The notes below the pieces were generated by a model. It did no database searches. It saw nothing but the letters and a program-made list of their open reading frames with translations, and had not been told where the DNA came from. A stretch of DNA of 64,000 nucleotides from an uncultured Paracoccaceae bacterium. GTDB taxonomy: Bacteria; Pseudomonadota; Alphaproteobacteria; Rhodobacterales; Rhodobacteraceae. The position numbers and the translations under genes were made by a program. The stretch is from NCBI GenBank assembly GCA_947493255.1, contig CANLQK010000001.1, positions 496,001 to 560,000 of the forward strand, in the 5' to 3' direction. Below, one piece after another: positions 44,273-54,499 of the stretch; positions within the stretch are counted from its first letter, which is position 1, and each line of letters starts with the position of its first letter.

Positions 44273-45727
44273 TTAATCCTTCAAGCTTTCTTCGCGCAGG
44301 CCATCGGCCAACAGGTTCAGACCCAGCACCATAGACAACAGCGCAATGGCAGGTGGCAGAGCAGGGTGGGCGTAGATCAACAACAGCTTACGGCCTTCGT
44401 TGATGGTTGACCCCCAGTCGGGGCTTTCAGGTGGAAGGCCAAGACCAAAGAAACCCAAGGTCCCCAAAAGGATCGTGGTGTAGCCAATGCGCAGGCAGAA
44501 ATCGACGATCAGTGGACCACGTGCGTTGGGCAAGATTTCCCAAAGCATGATGTACCACGTTCCTTCGCCACGTGTTTGGGCTGCTGCTACATAGTCGCGG
44601 GTTTTGATGTCGAGCGTTAGACCGCGCACAATACGATAAACCGTGGGCGAGTTAACGAAGACAACCGATACGAATACCACCAAAATGCCGCCCGGAATGT
44701 CGAAGCCGTCTAAGAAGTTAGGCCAGATGAATAACGGCGAACCTTTGGCGCTGATCGTTGACATATACAGCCACGCCAATGGGATCAAAACAATAGCCAG
44801 ATACAGCATGTTTTTGCTCGGCTGGGTTTTGAAGCGCGAGTTGATAAGCACCCCGAAGAACACCAATGGGAAGACAAACAAGAACGCCGCCAAGAAGTTC
44901 GGCAGGCCTGTCGCTACGATTTCTGGTGTGACCAACAGGTAGAACAACAGGATCACTGGGAAGGCGAGGATCAGGTTGGCGAGGAACGATAGGATCGTAT
45001 CCAGGCGGCCACCGTAGTAGCCTGCCGGCAAGCCCAATGTGATGCCAACCATAAAGGCAAACACAGTCGCCAACGGTGCGATGACCATAACGATGACTGA
45101 TCCTTCGACCATACGGCTAAAGATGTCGCGGGCAAGGTTGTCGCCTCCTAACAGATAATGTGGGAAGAAGCCTTCGTCTTGGCCCTCAGGGACGGGGAAG
45201 CCCGGTGTTTTGTTCTTGATGCCGGAGATTTGCGACAGCGGGTCATGGGTCGCGATCATGTCGAATAGGCCGACAAAGATCGCGGTGAAGACCCAAAACA
45301 TCACCAGTGCAAAACCAATCATGCCGATCGTGGAATCGAACAACTTTCCGTAAAGGCCCAAGCTGCGTTTGAACTTAATCGACAGGGTGAACGTGATGAT
45401 TAGGGAGATCCACACGGGCAAGAACCGTTTGGAAATTTCGCCCATGATCCCAGCGTCGCCGTAAGGCATGAACCATGACAGCACGATAAACGCCGCGCAA
45501 AGCAGAACAAACAACAAGAACAGATGCCCTGTATAGTTTTCCAATCGGCCTAGCAGGCCGCCACGGCCCTGAAGCGTGCCGTCTGCGTTGGCCTGAAGTT
45601 TAACTTCTGGCGCGAACAGGCCCATGATGAGTTGCAGGATCAACCCTGTTAGAAAAGCCCCTGCAGTTATGACAATTGCGGGTACGAGAATGCTCCCCAA
45701 GGAGCCGGTCCACGTTAATGGTTCCAT
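44273..45727 (-). CDS. Peptide ABC transporter permease (DppC type, long form)
   Basis: 484 residues, much longer than usual DppC (about 300). The C-terminal 300 residues hold the permease core: FSRMVEGSVIVMVIAPLATV, GITLGLPAGYYGGRLDTILS, the EAA-like loop VAAAQTRGEGTWYIMLWEILPNA split over two parts, and GLPPESPDWGSTINEGRKLL. The N-terminal 180 residues add about four membrane segments (AIVITAGAFLTGLILQLIMG; LFLLFVLLCAAFIVLSWFMP). RBS AAGGAG. 11 bp after the DppB-type gene. Confidence 0.9.
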   Translation of the reverse strand: MEPLTWTGSLGSILVPAIVITAGAFLTGLILQLIMGLFAPEVKLQANADGTLQGRGGLLGRLENYTGHLFLLFVLLCAAFIVLSWFMPYGDAGIMGEISKRFLPVWISLIITFTLSIKFKRSLGLYGKLFDSTIGMIGFALVMFWVFTAIFVGLFDMIATHDPLSQISGIKNKTPGFPVPEGQDEGFFPHYLLGGDNLARDIFSRMVEGSVIVMVIAPLATVFAFMVGITLGLPAGYYGGRLDTILSFLANLILAFPVILLFYLLVTPEIVATGLPNFLAAFLFVFPLVFFGVLINSRFKTQPSKNMLYLAIVLIPLAWLYMSTISAKGSPLFIWPNFLDGFDIPGGILVVFVSVVFVNSPTVYRIVRGLTLDIKTRDYVAAAQTRGEGTWYIMLWEILPNARGPLIVDFCLRIGYTTILLGTLGFFGLGLPPESPDWGSTINEGRKLLLIYAHPALPPAIALLSMVLGLNLLADGLREESLKD

Positions 45728-45738
45728 GATAAGGCTCC

Positions 45739-46785
45739 TTAAGAAATACGGATGCGTGGGTTGAGGAAGACATAGCCGATGTCAGAAATCAGCTGTGTGA
45801 CCAAAACCACGAAGACGGACACGACAGAAACGCCAAGCAGCAATTCGATGTCGTTGTTTGAGGCGGCTTGTACCAACGTCCAGCCAAAACCTTTGTAGTT
45901 GAACAAGGTCTCAACGATGACGACACCGTTTAACAGCCACGGGAACTGCAACATGATCACAGTGAAAGGTGCGATCAGTGCGTTACGCAGGGCATGTTTC
46001 ATCACGATGTTTGGGAAGCTAACGCCCTTGAGGCGTGCGGTGCGGACATATTGCGCTGTCATAACTTCGGTCATGGACGCGCGGGTCATGCGGGCGATGT
46101 AGCCCATGCCGTACATCGCGATAGTGATCACAGGCAGGAAGAAATTGTTGAAGGTCGCATCATCCATGGCCGATGTTGCGGTCCCTTTGAAATACTGCAT
46201 TCCAAACAACGGCGTCGCGAAGACAGCGATGAGGATAACACCAGATACGTATTCTGGTGTCGCGGTTGAGACGATTGAGATCGTCGACAGGCTGCGGTCT
46301 GTGCGCGACCCTTCTCGCATGCCAGCAAGAACGCCTATCAAGAGCGCGCCGGGCACCATGACCATCATGACCCAGAACATCAGTTTTCCAGTTAGGCCCA
46401 AACGTGTGCCTACGATGGTGGAAACGTCGTCTTTAAAGACTGTTGATTGGCCCCATTCACCCTGCAGGATCCCGCAAAAGGTTGCGGTGTCGTCTGTCGG
46501 GGCCCTGTTCGCCGCACATTTCGCGCGGGTTTCACCGTCGGTGCCTTCAATGACGTACCCCGGCAAAACTCCAATCCATTGACCATACTTGACGGGCAGG
46601 GATTGTGTGTAGCCACGGTTGCCAAGGAACGTTTCAACCTGTTCGTCCGACATTCGGAAATTACCTTGGGTTTTGGCAAGTTTTTCCAAGTTCGGATAAA
46701 GGTTCGTCAGCCAGAACACGATGAACGTCAGGCATAATGCCGTGAGGATCATCACGCCCAAGCGGCGGAGAATAAACAGTCCCAT
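45739..46785 (-). CDS. Peptide ABC transporter permease (DppB type)
   Basis: 348 residues, six membrane segments expected. N terminus LFILRRLGVMILTALCLTFI, membrane entry (FVDP-like) motif, and EAA loop YVRTARLKGVSFPNIVMKHA and LRNALIAPFTVIML. Between helices 1 and 2 there is a longer periplasmic loop (about 30-130) than in E. coli DppB. Start ATG at 46785; 29 more codons upstream run through the terminator and are not used. Partner of the long DppC-type permease. Confidence 0.92.
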   Translation of the reverse strand: MGLFILRRLGVMILTALCLTFIVFWLTNLYPNLEKLAKTQGNFRMSDEQVETFLGNRGYTQSLPVKYGQWIGVLPGYVIEGTDGETRAKCAANRAPTDDTATFCGILQGEWGQSTVFKDDVSTIVGTRLGLTGKLMFWVMMVMVPGALLIGVLAGMREGSRTDRSLSTISIVSTATPEYVSGVILIAVFATPLFGMQYFKGTATSAMDDATFNNFFLPVITIAMYGMGYIARMTRASMTEVMTAQYVRTARLKGVSFPNIVMKHALRNALIAPFTVIMLQFPWLLNGVVIVETLFNYKGFGWTLVQAASNNDIELLLGVSVVSVFVVLVTQLISDIGYVFLNPRIRIS

Positions 46786-46855
46786 GAAGGCCCCAGTTTT
46801 GTCTGTGTTATTATTCGTGATTGCCCGCGACAAAAATCGCAGGAGTGGCAGCATT

Positions 46856-46886
46856 AAAAAAGGCCGCCCCAAACTAGGGACGGCCT
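46856..46886 (-). terminator. Intra-operon terminator after the peptide-binding protein gene
   Basis: Read on the - strand: AGGCCGTCCC ... GGGGCGGCCT followed by six T. It lies between the binding-protein gene and the permease genes, where partial termination commonly keeps binding-protein mRNA in excess. Confidence 0.8.
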
Positions 46887-46900
46887 CGAATTAATTAAGC

Positions 46901-48568
46901 TTAGGCTGCAACAGCCCACTTATAGATTTGTGGCAGGTAGGAAATGTGCATGTCCCAACCTACGAAACCCGGTTTGGAGTGACGATAGATCGTGCGCCAG
47001 TATGGCTGGATCGTTACAGCGTCGTCCGTCAGGATCTGCTGGATTTTCGCCATCACTTCGCTACGTGCAGATGCATCAGCGATAGAGTTGGCTTCGTCCA
47101 GAAGAGCATCGAATTCAGGGTTGGCATAAGCGAATTCGTTCCATGCTTCGCCAGAACGGTAAGCCAGACCCAGAACCTGTGTACCGAGTGGGCGGTGGTT
47201 CCAGTTGGTGGAGCTGAACGAGTAGTCTGTCCAATCATTCCAGAACGTAGAACCCGGGATCGTTGTCCGTTTCACGTTCATGCCTGCATCACGCATCTGT
47301 GCCGCCACCGCATCGGTAGTGTTTTTGCGCCAGTCATCGTCGATGGAGAAGATTTCGAATTCGAAATCAGCCATGCCTGCTTCTTCAAGCAATGCCATTG
47401 CGCCAGCTGGATCGTAGTCAACCTTTGCAACGTCTGCCCATTCAGGGTGCATTGGGCCAACGTGCTGGTTGCGCGCTTCTTCACCTTGGTTGGCGTAGCC
47501 CAGTTCTAGACAGACAGCGTTGTCGACAGCCATTTGGATGGCCTTACGAACGCGAACATCAGCGTATGGCTTCATGCCATCAACTTCTGCTTCTTGGTTC
47601 GGACGAATAACGATTGTGGAACCAGATGCGACAGCGGATTCTTCGAAGCCGATGCCGTTGAAGACTTCAACGAAGTCGCCAACAGTTTCGAATGTCATGT
47701 CGACTTCGTCAGCTGCGGCTGCTGCTACCCATGCAGATGGGTCTGTGCCGTAATCGATGTATTCGATGCGGTCCAAGAAGGCGCCTTTGCCTTCAGCATA
47801 GCCCCACCAGTCGTGGCCTTCGTTGCGGACGAGAACGGCTTTAACACCAACATCGTTGCTTTCCAGCGTGTACGGACCTGTGCCTACAGGCGTGTTGCCT
47901 GGGTCGTTGCGGTCAATAGAGCTGTGATAGATTGCAGCAGGATAGTCGGCCATGCCTGCGATCAATGTGATGTCGGACTTTGGCAGTGTCAGTGTAACCT
48001 GATGGGACCCAGTTACAGCAATGCCGCCTTCAACTGCGACACCCGTATCAGCATCAACTAGAACAGCCATACGGCCAGCCATCGAGTTACCTTCTGCAGC
48101 GCTGTCACACCAATCGTTGATCACGCGTGCTACATCTTCGGCTGTGAAGTTGTCGCCGTTGTTCCATTTCACGCCCTGACGGACATTCAATGTGTAGACA
48201 GTCGCGTCGTCGTTTACGTCCCAGCTTTCCAGCAGCATTGGTTCGAATGAACCGTCGCTGTTGTACTCAACCAGATACTCGAGCCAGCCAGCGGTGACAT
48301 AAGCCATCTGTGTCCAGTCATATGCACGCGGGTCTTTCAGAGCGCGAACTTCCATTTGCATCCGCAATGTGCCGCCTTGTTGGGCGTGGCCAGCAGCCTG
48401 TGCCGGCTGTGCAAGACCCAGAAGGCTGTATGCACCAGCAGCAGTCACGCCAAGCGCAGTTGTGCGGGACAAGAATTCGCGACGGCTCAATTTGCCGGAT
48501 TCAACGTCTTTTACATATACGTCGACGGCAGAATGCAGCGGCGCACCAGTTAGTGTTTGATTGGTCAT
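46901..48568 (-). CDS. Peptide ABC transporter substrate-binding protein (SBP family 5), Tat-exported
   Basis: 555 residues. N-terminal Tat signal: [20 protein letters not shown], unusual for the family but common in roseobacters. SBP_bac_5 domain: [60 protein letters not shown] and [20 protein letters not shown]. Binds oligopeptides, dipeptides or similar solutes in the periplasm. ATG 48568 has CAGGGAGAA as ribosome site, which is also the predicted pairing site of the candidate sRNAs at 32 kb; 35 codons upstream in frame are not used. Confidence 0.92.
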   Translation of the reverse strand: MTNQTLTGAPLHSAVDVYVKDVESGKLSRREFLSRTTALGVTAAGAYSLLGLAQPAQAAGHAQQGGTLRMQMEVRALKDPRAYDWTQMAYVTAGWLEYLVEYNSDGSFEPMLLESWDVNDDATVYTLNVRQGVKWNNGDNFTAEDVARVINDWCDSAAEGNSMAGRMAVLVDADTGVAVEGGIAVTGSHQVTLTLPKSDITLIAGMADYPAAIYHSSIDRNDPGNTPVGTGPYTLESNDVGVKAVLVRNEGHDWWGYAEGKGAFLDRIEYIDYGTDPSAWVAAAAADEVDMTFETVGDFVEVFNGIGFEESAVASGSTIVIRPNQEAEVDGMKPYADVRVRKAIQMAVDNAVCLELGYANQGEEARNQHVGPMHPEWADVAKVDYDPAGAMALLEEAGMADFEFEIFSIDDDWRKNTTDAVAAQMRDAGMNVKRTTIPGSTFWNDWTDYSFSSTNWNHRPLGTQVLGLAYRSGEAWNEFAYANPEFDALLDEANSIADASARSEVMAKIQQILTDDAVTIQPYWRTIYRHSKPGFVGWDMHISYLPQIYKWAVAA

Positions 48569-48573
48569 TCGTG

Positions 48574-48582
48574 TTCTCCCTG
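48574..48582 (-). promoter_or_regulatory. Shine-Dalgarno site and predicted sRNA pairing site of the SBP gene
   Basis: CAGGGAGAA, 5 bp before the start codon, perfectly complementary over nine bases to UUCUCCCUG present in both sRNA-like elements at 32 kb. A purine-rich Shine-Dalgarno is itself a common sequence, so the match needs testing. Confidence 0.45.
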
Positions 48583-48809
48583 ATGACACGTTTTTATTAT
48601 TGAATGTTTTGATTGACGTAACGGCAGCACTGCCAAACGTCCCACATCCTTCCAACAGAGTCGCATTGGGCAAGGTTTTTCCCCGCCCGTCAACGGCTGC
48701 AATCGGCGTTTTAGATCACGTTTGCGACGTTCGCATGGTCCAATAACGACATGCAAGGCGAAAGAGTTAGATGCTGCGATGCAGCGTGAGGAAAAGGAGA
48801 GCTGGATGC

Positions 48810-49628
48810 TTAAACCGCTGATAGTGGGCCTTTTTTCCTGAATTGAGACGGAGTTAAGCCTGTCTCGGCCTGAAAAGCGCGCGTGAAATATGCAGCAGAT
48901 CCAAAGCCCAAGTCGCCTGCAATCTGGCGTACGGGAGCATTCGTATCACGTAAACGAAGGCGAGCATCAAAGAGAATGCGGTCATTAAGAAGAGACAGGG
49001 CAGATTTCGCACATGTTTCTTTGCAGCACCGTGCAAGATGTGTTGGCGTAACCCCCAACATGCCTGCGTAATCTGCTACGCCCAGATGTTCATGGAAGTG
49101 GTGTTCGATCAGGTCGGTGTATGCGGCGACCAAACGTGCAGACGCCGTGTCTGCGCGCGCATCACGGTTATCTGAATCACGCAACGCGAGCTGTCGCTCA
49201 AAATAAATCGACAAAAGACCAAGTTGATAGTGGGCTGCGCGGGCTGCGCCAGGTAGGTCAGATTTCAGTTCACGTTCCAGTGCATCAAGATGGGCCGCAA
49301 GTTCTTTTTGCGCCACCACGTCACGCAATCGAAGGTGCACAGCTTGGTCTGGCCATTCGGTGGCCATCGCCTTGGGGATCGTTAACATTTGCCCGAATAC
49401 TGTTGGGCCCACCTCGAATCCATACATCGTTTCGGCAGGAATGAAGATCAGGTTGTTTGCGCCATATCCACGGGTCAAACCAGCAACGGTGATGCGGCCT
49501 TGTCCGCGGCCAACGAAAACCAAACGCGGGCTGGAATGAGACCGCATCGCTTCGGTACGCCACCGGCCTTGGGTCGCATTTTGTGCGATGGCGGTCAGGG
49601 CGAGGCGGTTTTGCGGGTCGGTCATCAT
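48810..49628 (-). CDS. AraC family transcriptional regulator
   Basis: 272 residues: N-terminal cupin-like sensor (RLVFVGRGQGRITVAGLTRG; IFIPAETMYGFEVG), and two C-terminal HTH motifs (VADYAGMLGVTPTHLARCCK; VRQIAGDLGFGSAAYFTRAF followed by TGLTPSQFRK). It lies 241 bp upstream of the SBP gene on the same strand and is a good candidate for its regulator. No strong RBS; two adjacent ATGs are possible starts. Confidence 0.88.
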   Translation of the reverse strand: MMTDPQNRLALTAIAQNATQGRWRTEAMRSHSSPRLVFVGRGQGRITVAGLTRGYGANNLIFIPAETMYGFEVGPTVFGQMLTIPKAMATEWPDQAVHLRLRDVVAQKELAAHLDALERELKSDLPGAARAAHYQLGLLSIYFERQLALRDSDNRDARADTASARLVAAYTDLIEHHFHEHLGVADYAGMLGVTPTHLARCCKETCAKSALSLLNDRILFDARLRLRDTNAPVRQIAGDLGFGSAAYFTRAFQAETGLTPSQFRKKGPLSAV

Positions 49629-49708
49629 GGGCAGTGCAAACTTTCAAAAGGTTTGAATTTTGCAATTTTCACCCGAGATACGTGGCAAATCAAAGGAATT
49701 AATATGGA

Positions 49709-50593
49709 TTATTTCGTATCGCCAACATCTGGTAGGGCGATCTGATGCCACCGCTTCATACGGGACCTTAACCAAGTGCGCTGACGTTTGGCGTATTGTC
49801 GTGTTGCGATGATGACCGCCTCTTTGGCCGAATCGGCTGTGATTTCTCCGTTCAACATCTGGATCATTTCGGCGGCGCCAATGGCCTTGGATGAAGGCGC
49901 AGTGGGGTCCCAGATTGGGGCCATGTTTTTGGCCTCTGCCTTCGCGCCCATGTCCATCATCACATCAAATCGCTGCGCGATGCGTGTGCTTAACCAGTCG
50001 ACATCCGGCATCAACGCCAAAGCTGTGCAGTCATCCAACGGCAACAGCGGCGGCGGCGTATCGGCCTGCCATTGGCGAATGCTGCGGCCTGTTGCTTCTT
50101 GTACCTCCCAAGCACGTTGCACACGGACGCGATTGTTTAGGTCAATCGCCGCACTGGTTTCAGCATCAAGGTCAGCAATTAGGTCAGTCAATGCGATGGC
50201 ATCTGCACGGGTCCGCACGGCAGGTGGCGTCGCGGGGATGTCGGCCAGCCCTTCGGTCAATGCCGTGAAATACAACCCTGTACCGCCGACGATGATCGGG
50301 CGAGGGGCATTCGAATCGAGAAACGGCGACACATCACGAAGCCAATCGCCAACGGAATAGGGCGCATCATAGGGCAGGTGCCCGTAAAGGTGATGGGGCG
50401 CTTTCGCCAAATCCTCGGCGGGTGGTTGCGCAGTCAGAATCGGCCACCCTTGATAAACCTGCAAGGCGTCCGCATTGACGATTACACCGCCTTGGGCCTT
50501 TGCAATTTGCAATGCCAGCCCTGATTTACCTGATGCCGTCGGTCCGTAAATCAGAACCGGACGGTCGGGGTTAATTTTGCTGAGGTCGATCAT
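49709..50593 (-). CDS. miaA: tRNA dimethylallyltransferase
   Basis: Adds dimethylallyl to A37 of tRNAs reading UNN codons. 294 residues: P-loop [87 protein letters not shown] and the C-terminal [18 protein letters not shown] 50593 is chosen for its spacing to GGGA; ATGs at 50596 and 50605 are alternatives. Divergent from pyrH with 74 bp between starts. Confidence 0.95.
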   Translation of the reverse strand: MIDLSKINPDRPVLIYGPTASGKSGLALQIAKAQGGVIVNADALQVYQGWPILTAQPPAEDLAKAPHHLYGHLPYDAPYSVGDWLRDVSPFLDSNAPRPIIVGGTGLYFTALTEGLADIPATPPAVRTRADAIALTDLIADLDAETSAAIDLNNRVRVQRAWEVQEATGRSIRQWQADTPPPLLPLDDCTALALMPDVDWLSTRIAQRFDVMMDMGAKAEAKNMAPIWDPTAPSSKAIGAAEMIQMLNGEITADSAKEAVIIATRQYAKRQRTWLRSRMKRWHQIALPDVGDTK

Positions 50594-50667
50594 CATATGT
50601 CCCATTGCGCCTGCCGCTCTTTTGCGACATTTTATGGCGAACTGAAAGCATCGAGAGGACCCGGCCC

Positions 50668-51393
50668 ATGTCACAGCCCGAAAAGACGGCATATAAGAGG
50701 GTGATGCTAAAGATTTCCGGCGAGGCGCTGATGGGCGACCAAGGGTTCGGATTGCATCCACCAACAGTCGAACGCATCGCTAAAGAAGTCCAATCCGTTC
50801 ATGAAATGGGCGTCGAGATCTGTATGGTCATCGGCGGTGGCAACGTATTCCGCGGCCTGCAAGGGTCCGCGCAGGGTATGGAACGTACGACAGCCGATTA
50901 TATGGGCATGTTGGCGACCGTAATGAACGCCCTTGCAATGCAATCTGCGCTTGAAGGTTTAGACATCCACACGCGGGTCATTTCCGCGATCACGATGAAT
51001 GAAGTGGCCGAGCCATATATTCGTCGCCGCGCCGTGCGCCACCTTGAAAAGAAACGAATTTGTATTTTTGCCGCGGGTACGGGTAACCCGTATTTCACAA
51101 CCGATACGGCTGCGACGTTGCGTGCCTCCGAGATGTCTTGTGAGGCGATTTTCAAGGGCACCAAGGTTGATGGTGTCTACGATAAAGACCCTGCGAAACA
51201 TGACGATGCAAAACGCTACGAAACGATCACTTACGATGAAGTTCTTGCACAGCATTTGGGTGTGATGGACGCCAGCGCAATTGCCTTGGCGCGCGAAAAC
51301 AGCCTGCCGATCGTCGTGTTTAGCCTTGATGATAAAGGCGGCTTCCGGGGTATCCTCGACGGGTCCGGGACATCGACAACAGTGCGCGACTAA
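50668..51393 (+). CDS. pyrH: UMP kinase
   Basis: Phosphorylates UMP to UDP; hexameric, allosterically regulated. 241 residues of the amino acid kinase fold: [74 protein letters not shown] and [19 protein letters not shown] precedes ATG 50668; the frame's earlier extension lies in the miaA promoter. Its TAATG overlap couples it to a secreted-protein gene instead of directly to frr. Confidence 0.96.
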   Translation: MSQPEKTAYKRVMLKISGEALMGDQGFGLHPPTVERIAKEVQSVHEMGVEICMVIGGGNVFRGLQGSAQGMERTTADYMGMLATVMNALAMQSALEGLDIHTRVISAITMNEVAEPYIRRRAVRHLEKKRICIFAAGTGNPYFTTDTAATLRASEMSCEAIFKGTKVDGVYDKDPAKHDDAKRYETITYDEVLAQHLGVMDASAIALARENSLPIVVFSLDDKGGFRGILDGSGTSTTVRD

Positions 51394-52250
51394 TGCGCAT
51401 TGCACTTGTTCTTGCGGCCTTGCCAAGCTTGGCCTTCGCAGACGATACGGTTGATCACCCTCAGCGCGCCGAATTCTTGGACTATCTTGGCGGACAAGGC
51501 TGTACGCTGAGCTTTGATAGCGTTGAGGGGGCCGAGACCGCTGGTATTGCACGCGAAGACATCCAAGAAATTGCTGCGGCAGCGCTCGAAAGCGGAGATG
51601 CGACCGAGCAGGGTGCCTACATTGTGTTTTCACAGGACGTGTGCAGCATCCGCATGCCCGAGATTACGTCAAAGTATTCAGTGGACGACCCCGTTATCCG
51701 TGCGGGTGCACCCTATATCAATGAGACCAGAGAATTCGGGGATGTGATTGAAACATTTGAAGGGTGTTTCATTGAAGACGCGACGACTATGTTCGCTGAA
51801 TTGGAAGATTACGACCCACGTGCAGGATTCGGGGCTTTTATCGACTTTATGGGGGCCAGCCTGATTTCTGGCGATGTCCGTTTTTATACTACGTCCCCTT
51901 TGAAGTCGCCACGAGGGTTTCAGATTGTGAGTGGAGAACAGTGTTCCAAAGCCCCGAATGTGCAAATGATCAACGAAAGCCACCCATATCTGCTGGATGG
52001 ATTCGCCGAATATGTTCGGTTTGTTGGCAAGGTAACACAATGTGGCGACCCGATTGGATTTGAAGCAGGGCCGTTTACAGCAGAAATGCAAGGTTACGAT
52101 CATAGTTTAGATGTAACCGAACAACCGCCCATCAATGCCTGGCTCGACTTCGAATTTCTCTTCATCACGATGGCTGCAGGCTGGCACGAAGGTATGACCG
52201 ATGTTGATCGCGGCACGCCGCGACCGCCCCTGTGTCACTATCCAAACTAA
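51393..52250 (+). CDS. Exported cysteine-containing protein between pyrH and frr (285 aa)
   Basis: Short signal peptide ([16 protein letters not shown]) followed by a mature protein with six cysteines (CTLSF, VCSIR, GCFIE, QCSKA, QCGDP, LCHYP), probably three disulfides in the periplasm. No family recognised. The start overlaps the pyrH stop by one base, so it is translated with pyrH. pyrH and frr are normally adjacent; this gene interrupts the pair and is 103 bp from frr. Confidence 0.75.
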   Translation: MRIALVLAALPSLAFADDTVDHPQRAEFLDYLGGQGCTLSFDSVEGAETAGIAREDIQEIAAAALESGDATEQGAYIVFSQDVCSIRMPEITSKYSVDDPVIRAGAPYINETREFGDVIETFEGCFIEDATTMFAELEDYDPRAGFGAFIDFMGASLISGDVRFYTTSPLKSPRGFQIVSGEQCSKAPNVQMINESHPYLLDGFAEYVRFVGKVTQCGDPIGFEAGPFTAEMQGYDHSLDVTEQPPINAWLDFEFLFITMAAGWHEGMTDVDRGTPRPPLCHYPN

Positions 52251-52353
52251 ACAACGTGGTCTTGCCGATCTGCGCAGCATCTGCACAGACCTTCTATACA
52301 AACCCCGCGTGTTAAAGGTATATCAGGCCAAACACGTTCAAAAGAGCAGAGAT

Positions 52354-52917
52354 ATGTCAGACGATTTTATTCTAGACACAGATGATTTGACCCGCCGTAT
52401 GGATGGGGCCCTTACCAATTTGCGGACCGAGTTTGCGTCCCTTCGAACTGGGCGTGCGTCCGGTTCGATGTTGGAGCCGATTATGGTCGACGCCTACGGG
52501 TCAATGACGCCAATTAACCAAGTTGGCACGGTTAACGTCCCTGAACCACGTATGGTCACAGTAAACGTGTGGGACAAAGGGCTTGTTGGTAAGGTGGAAA
52601 AAGCCATCCGTGAAAGCGGGTTGGGGATTAACCCACAGCTCAACGGCACAATTATCATGTTGCCGATCCCGGAACTGAACGAAGAACGTCGTCGCGAGTT
52701 GGGCAAAGTTGCTGGCGGCTACGCTGAAAATGCCCGTGTCAGCATTCGCAATGTGCGCCGCGACGGGATGGACCAGATCAAGAAAGCCAAAAACGATGGC
52801 ATGTCGGAAGATGATCAAAAACTTTGGGAATCCGAAGTACAAGACATGACCAACGACTACATCAAGCGTGTCGATGAAGCGCTTGAAAATAAACAAGAAG
52901 AAATCATGCAAGTTTGA
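52354..52917 (+). CDS. frr: Ribosome recycling factor
   Basis: Splits post-termination ribosomes with EF-G. 187 residues: [60 protein letters not shown] and the three-helix bundle end [22 protein letters not shown] 52354 preferred; the frame opens 51 codons earlier without homology. Followed by a strong terminator. Confidence 0.96.
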   Translation: MSDDFILDTDDLTRRMDGALTNLRTEFASLRTGRASGSMLEPIMVDAYGSMTPINQVGTVNVPEPRMVTVNVWDKGLVGKVEKAIRESGLGINPQLNGTIIMLPIPELNEERRRELGKVAGGYAENARVSIRNVRRDGMDQIKKAKNDGMSEDDQKLWESEVQDMTNDYIKRVDEALENKQEEIMQV

Positions 52918-52926
52918 TGGAATTCA

Positions 52927-52953
52927 CCGCTGCCCGTGGGGCGGCGGTTTTTT
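52927..52953 (+). terminator. Terminator after frr
   Basis: CCGCTGCCC (52927-52935) pairs with GGGCGGCGG (52939-52947), loop GTG, then six T. Separates pyrH-frr from the envelope gene cluster. Confidence 0.9.
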
Positions 52954-52995
52954 CTAACAAGCAAGACGAGTATTGTAGCAGCGGGGGCCGACATT

Positions 52996-53709
52996 ATGGC
53001 CGATCTAAACGGGCCGAAACACGTGGCCATCATTATGGATGGTAATGGACGTTGGGCGCAAATGCGGGGGCGACCCCGTTTGATGGGGCACCATGCAGGC
53101 GCTCGTCGCGTCCGAGAGATTGTCGAAGCCTGTCCTGATCAGGGCGTTAAGTACTTGACGGTATTCGCGTTTTCTACAGAAAATTGGAAACGAACCCAGT
53201 CCGAGGTTGCGGGGCTGATGTCGTTGTTCCGCCGATATATTCAGCGTGAGGCGCGTGACCTTTTGGCGCGTGGAGTGCGTGTTCGGTTTATTGGGGACCG
53301 TGTCCGGTTGGACGATAAGCTGGTCACCTTGATGGATGAATTGGAACTGCTGACCTCAGAGAACGACAAAGTTCACCTGACAATTGCGTTGAATTACGGT
53401 GGTCGCGACGAGGTAGCACGCGCCACCAAACGGTTGGCCTACGACGTAGCAGCCGGAAAGTTGGACCCAAAAGACGTGGGTGACGAGACGTTAACGCAAT
53501 ATCTGGATACGTGTTTCTTACCTGATCCTGACCTTGTGATCCGCACAAGTGGGGAAGCGCGGATTTCGAATTTCTTGTTGTGGCAGTCGGCCTATGCGGA
53601 ATACGAATTCATCGAAACGCTTTGGCCTGATTTCACAAAAGACGTATTTGCAGATGTTCTGTCGGGGTACCAATCCCGCGACCGTCGTTTTGGGGCGGTT
53701 AAGGTCTAA
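52996..53709 (+). CDS. uppS: (2E,6E)-farnesyl-diphosphate-specific undecaprenyl diphosphate synthase
   Basis: Makes C55 undecaprenyl-PP, the lipid carrier for peptidoglycan and other wall polymers. 237 residues, cis-prenyltransferase fold: HVAIIMDGNGRWAQMRGRPR (catalytic Asp), VKYLTVFAFSTENWKR, LNYGGRDEVARATKR, and DLVIRTSGEARISNFLLWQS. First gene after the frr terminator, with cdsA starting at its stop (TAATG). Confidence 0.96.
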   Translation: MADLNGPKHVAIIMDGNGRWAQMRGRPRLMGHHAGARRVREIVEACPDQGVKYLTVFAFSTENWKRTQSEVAGLMSLFRRYIQREARDLLARGVRVRFIGDRVRLDDKLVTLMDELELLTSENDKVHLTIALNYGGRDEVARATKRLAYDVAAGKLDPKDVGDETLTQYLDTCFLPDPDLVIRTSGEARISNFLLWQSAYAEYEFIETLWPDFTKDVFADVLSGYQSRDRRFGAVKV

Positions 53710-54491
53710 TGGCAAATTGGGCAGATCTTGGACCTCGGGTCGCGTCAGCAGCTGTGATGTCTGTGGTCGGCGCAGTGGCGATTTGGCTTGGAGGGTGGTG
53801 GTTCACCGTCTTGGTCGGGCTTGCTGTTTGGGGCATGACTTGGGAAATTTTCCGCATGTGCAAAATCCATGATGGTAAAAACCAAATCATGCTGGCGCTT
53901 GTAAACGGGTTGATTGTGACACTGGCCTATACTGTTCCACAATATGCGCCAGTGCTGGTTTTGGCGGTGATCGCTGTCTGGGCCTTTGCCTATTTTACCT
54001 CCCGGTTTGACGGCGAAAAGATGGGCTACCCATTTGTTCCGGCTATATTTTGTGTTGGTTATGGCCTGATCACAATGCGGATGGAGTTAGGCATTTCCTT
54101 TATACTGTGGCTGTTATTGGTCGTAATCGCATCCGACGTAATGGGGTATTTTGCTGGACGCACCTTTGGCGGCCCAAAATTCTGGCCATCGATCAGCCCA
54201 AAGAAAACTTGGTCCGGAACTGTGGCAGGCTGGGTTGGTGCGGCGCTTGTTGGTCTAGGTTTCGTTATTTTGAATGGATCACCTGCCGTTTTGATCCTGT
54301 TGTCTGTGCTGACAGCATTTGCAGGACAAATGGGCGACATTGCCGAAAGTGCGCTGAAACGGCGGACGGGCGTTAAAGATAGCTCAAACCTAATCCCAGG
54401 TCATGGCGGTGTTCTTGACCGATTTGACGCTGTATCAGGCGCAGTGCTGTTCCTGCTGGTTGTTTCATTGATCCTGCCGGTTACGGTTTAG
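53709..54491 (+). CDS. cdsA: Phosphatidate cytidylyltransferase (CDP-diacylglycerol synthase)
   Basis: Integral membrane enzyme making CDP-DAG for all phospholipids. 260 residues, about seven membrane helices. CTP-transferase signature near the C terminus: ESALKRRTGVKDSSNLIPGH then GGVLDRFDAVSGA. ISPKKTWSGTVAGWVGAAL is the central conserved loop. Coupled to uppS; dxr follows after 8 bp. Confidence 0.95.
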   Translation: MANWADLGPRVASAAVMSVVGAVAIWLGGWWFTVLVGLAVWGMTWEIFRMCKIHDGKNQIMLALVNGLIVTLAYTVPQYAPVLVLAVIAVWAFAYFTSRFDGEKMGYPFVPAIFCVGYGLITMRMELGISFILWLLLVVIASDVMGYFAGRTFGGPKFWPSISPKKTWSGTVAGWVGAALVGLGFVILNGSPAVLILLSVLTAFAGQMGDIAESALKRRTGVKDSSNLIPGHGGVLDRFDAVSGAVLFLLVVSLILPVTV

Positions 54492-54499
54492 GGGCAGGG

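Noticed and set aside
48806-48841. 11-codon ORF with AAGGAG before it and a weak hairpin with T-run after it
   Set aside because: Antisense to the end of the AraC gene; too short to support, and the stem is only five pairs. A leader peptide would need a downstream + strand gene, which is absent.
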